A stretch of 5,378 bases of DNA, taken from Actinomycetes bacterium (GTDB lineage Bacteria > Actinomycetota > Acidimicrobiia > Acidimicrobiales > Acidimicrobiaceae). The position numbers and the translations under genes are program-made. Position 1 is the first letter of the stretch, and every line of letters begins with the position of its first letter. The notes under the pieces were generated by a model that ran no database searches, had not been told where the DNA came from, and saw only the letters and a list, made by a program, of their open reading frames with translations. This document shows positions 3,238 through 5,378 of the stretch, in pieces. The stretch is from contig JAJYGZ010000258.1 in the NCBI GenBank assembly GCA_021790495.1, positions 1 to 5,378 on the forward strand. Reading direction: 5' to 3'.

Positions 3238-5378
3238 ATGGCTGTGTCAGACGAGCTTGTTGTCAAAGGTGCCCGAGAGCACAACCTCAAAGATGTCAAC
3301 CTCACGATTCCGCGGAACAAGCTTGTCGTCTTCACCGGCTTGTCGGGATCGGGAAAGTCCTCGCTGGCCTTCGACACTATTTTCGCCGAGGGTCAGAGGC
3401 GCTACCTCGAATCGCTCTCTTCCTACGCACGACAGTTCTTGGGTCAGCTAGACAAGCCCGACGTCGACCAAATCGACGGACTGTCACCCGCTATCTCCAT
3501 CGACCAGAAGTCCGCCCCCCGAAATCCTCGCTCCACGGTCGGGACCGTGACCGAAGTGCATGATTACCTCCGGCTTCTCTTTGCGCGGGTCGGGGTTCAA
3601 CACTGCCATCGCTGCGGTGCGCGCGTCGAACGCCAGAGTGCCCAGCAAATCGTTGACCGGGTCATGGAGATTGAGGAAGGGGTTCGCTTTTATGTGATGG
3701 CGCCATTGGTAGAGGGCCGAAAGGGAGAGTACTCGGCCCTTCTCAAGGACATGGCGCATCGGGGCTTCGCCCGCGCCCGCGTCGATGGACAAGTCATCGA
3801 ACTCGACCAGGCGGAGGTGGACCTAGCCCGTTACGAAAGCCACAGTATCGATATCGTAGTGGATCGGCTGGTTCGGCGCGACGGGCTTGAAAAGCGTCTC
3901 ACCGACTCGGTCGAAACCGCCCTGGAACTGGGATCGCGCAGAATCAAGGTCTTGGTGCTGGGCAAGGGGGACGGGGCTTCTGAGCATGAGATGGTCTTTT
4001 CGGAGATGCTCGCCTGCAACAGCTGCGGAATCAGCTTTTCCGTCCCGGCACCGCGCAACTTCTCCTTCAACTCGCCCTACGGCGCTTGCGCGGCGTGTTC
4101 GGGGCTCGGGACCAGCGTGGAAGTGGACCCCGACTTGGTGGTGCCGGACCAGAGCCTCTCTCTCTACCAGGGAGCAATTGCACCGTGGGCTCAAGTCCGC
4201 TCGGACTTTTACCTGAGCGGACTGGAGGCGCTGGCGCTCAAGATGTCCTTTGACATGAAGACGCCATGGCGAGAGCTCTCTTCCGCCGCTCGCGACGAGA
4301 TACTCAACGGAAAGCGCGCCTATCGCCTCAAGGTGCGCCTCGGTACCCGCTATGCAAAGAGCGAAGTCAACGTCAAGTGGGAGGGCGTTATCCCGTGGTT
4401 GAAAAGGCGCTTTGAGACCGCATCTTCCGATGGGGCCAAGGAGACCGTGCGCGCCTTTATGAGCGATGTTAAGTGCGCAGCTTGTTCGGGTCAGCGACTT
4501 AGGCCCGAATCTCTGGCGGTCAAGGTGGGGAGCGAATCCATTGCGAGCTTGTCGGCCATGTCCATCGGGGGCTGCGTCGAGACTATTCACAACTTGACCT
4601 TCGACTCTCGGCAATCGATCATTACCAATCCGATCCTGAGAGAAGTTTCGGCGCGACTGCGTTTTCTGCTAGATGTCGGACTCGACTACCTGAGTTTGGA
4701 CCGTGCCGCCAATACCCTGTCCGGCGGCGAGGCGCAGCGAATTCGCCTCGCCTCTCAAATCGGAAGCGGTCTGACCGGCGTCCTCTATGTGCTGGACGAG
4801 CCTTCGATCGGCTTGCATCAAAGGGACAACCACCGCTTGATCGAGACCTTGATGAGATTGCGCGACCTGGACAACTCGGTGATCGTGGTTGAGCATGACG
4901 AAGATACCATTCGATCGGCGGATTTTGTGGTTGACATCGGGCCCGGCGCGGGAGAAAAAGGCGGCCGCGTGGTGGCCACCGGGAGCGTCGCTGACATTAC
5001 GGCCGAGCCGGAGTCGATAACAGGTGACTACTTGGCGGGTCGCCGCAGCGTCCAATATCCGCAATGGCGTCGCGAGCCCGGCAAGCACTGGCTCAAAATC
5101 GTAGGAGCCGCGGCGAATAACCTCAAGAACATCGACGTGGAGTTGCCGCTGGGATGTTTTGTCGCTGTGACCGGTGTGTCAGGGTCAGGTAAGTCGACGC
5201 TCGTGAACGATATCTTGCGAAATGTCCTAATGCAGCGGATATATCGGTCCAAGGTAGCGCCCGCCAAACATCGCGCGGTCGTCGGGCTGGAGAACATAGA
5301 CAAGATCGTCGACATCGACCAGTCGCCCATCGGTCGAACCCCGAGATCCAATCCGGCCACCTACACCGGCGTCTTCGA
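3238..5378 (+). CDS. uvrA: UvrABC system protein A, excision repair ATPase (3' end missing)
   Basis: UvrA dimers scan DNA for bulky lesions and load UvrB at damage in nucleotide excision repair in the cytoplasm. The visible 713 codons are about three quarters of a typical UvrA (940 aa in E. coli). Landmarks in order: first Walker A GLSGSGKS (34-41, Lys40); [21 protein letters not shown]; a CHRC pair at 123-126; the first zinc module Cys260, Cys263, Cys284 and Cys287, with the same spacing as E. coli; a further CAAC at 413-416; ABC signature LSGGEAQR (494-501); Walker B with Asp520-Glu521 then [10 protein letters not shown]-loop His553 in VVEHDED; and second Walker A GVSGSGKS (646-653, Lys652). 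The sequence ends after TYTGVF. The second zinc module and second signature lie beyond the edge. No frameshift or missing key residue is seen. It is transcribed in the same direction as hipBA but probably independently, given the 673-base gap. Confidence 0.98.
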   Translation, partial: MAVSDELVVKGAREHNLKDVNLTIPRNKLVVFTGLSGSGKSSLAFDTIFAEGQRRYLESLSSYARQFLGQLDKPDVDQIDGLSPAISIDQKSAPRNPRSTVGTVTEVHDYLRLLFARVGVQHCHRCGARVERQSAQQIVDRVMEIEEGVRFYVMAPLVEGRKGEYSALLKDMAHRGFARARVDGQVIELDQAEVDLARYESHSIDIVVDRLVRRDGLEKRLTDSVETALELGSRRIKVLVLGKGDGASEHEMVFSEMLACNSCGISFSVPAPRNFSFNSPYGACAACSGLGTSVEVDPDLVVPDQSLSLYQGAIAPWAQVRSDFYLSGLEALALKMSFDMKTPWRELSSAARDEILNGKRAYRLKVRLGTRYAKSEVNVKWEGVIPWLKRRFETASSDGAKETVRAFMSDVKCAACSGQRLRPESLAVKVGSESIASLSAMSIGGCVETIHNLTFDSRQSIITNPILREVSARLRFLLDVGLDYLSLDRAANTLSGGEAQRIRLASQIGSGLTGVLYVLDEPSIGLHQRDNHRLIETLMRLRDLDNSVIVVEHDEDTIRSADFVVDIGPGAGEKGGRVVATGSVADITAEPESITGDYLAGRRSVQYPQWRREPGKHWLKIVGAAANNLKNIDVELPLGCFVAVTGVSGSGKSTLVNDILRNVLMQRIYRSKVAPAKHRAVVGLENIDKIVDIDQSPIGRTPRSNPATYTGVF

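Noticed and set aside
3207..3563. Plus-strand frame overlapping the uvrA start
   Set aside because: It is out of phase with uvrA. Its Arg-rich translation is a frame-shifted shadow of the Walker A region.
3823..4614. 263-codon open frame on the minus strand
   Set aside because: It lies entirely antisense to uvrA, whose frame is conserved along its full visible length. Long antisense frames are common in GC-rich genes, and the translation shows no motif.
1..5378. CRISPR array or other regularly spaced direct repeats
   Set aside because: No direct repeat of 20 or more bases with regular spacing was seen anywhere in the window.

Overview
The window carries one complete two-gene operon, one truncated housekeeping gene, and two long stretches without convincing genes. 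It is bacterial, GC-rich chromosomal DNA. The UvrA sequence reads like the actinobacterial type: [13 protein letters not shown] after the first nucleotide-binding region, the TPW...[10 protein letters not shown] insertion, and [10 protein letters not shown] in the H-loop region. I therefore lean towards an actinobacterium or a relative, but this is inference from memory of the family, and no rRNA or tRNA is present to confirm it.

Layout. Positions 1 to about 240 probably hold the ends of two minus-strand genes. One is a short C-terminal-looking frame that stops at 124. The other starts at GTG 122, runs off the left edge and shows the beginning of a membrane-anchor-like segment. Positions about 240 to 921 have no gene I can defend, but they contain several inverted repeats and foldable elements. 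Among them are a nested stem with a GAAA loop (311-362), a wide inverted repeat (557-617), two compact palindromic stems (757-772 and 784-808), and an AT-rich palindromic block (864-882) just upstream of hipB.

Positions 922-2564 are a HipB/HipA-type toxin-antitoxin operon. It encodes an Xre-family DNA-binding antitoxin (111 aa) followed, with a one-base TAATG overlap, by a HipA-family Ser/Thr kinase toxin (435 aa) that keeps all expected catalytic residues. HipB would normally neutralise HipA and repress the shared promoter. The AT-rich palindrome is the best operator candidate. A stem-loop straddles the hipA stop codon.

Positions 2565-3237 are another roughly 670-base stretch without a convincing gene, with traces of a broken reading frame. 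Positions 3238-5378 are the first 713 codons of uvrA, the damage-recognition ATPase of nucleotide excision repair, cut by the right edge before its second zinc module and second ABC signature.

The toxin-antitoxin operon, flanked on both sides by long non-coding, repeat-bearing DNA and placed next to a core repair gene, looks like an accessory insertion. Its HipBA assignment is solid. I do not see evidence for a wholly new system. The most unexplained parts are the structured non-coding segments upstream of hipB.
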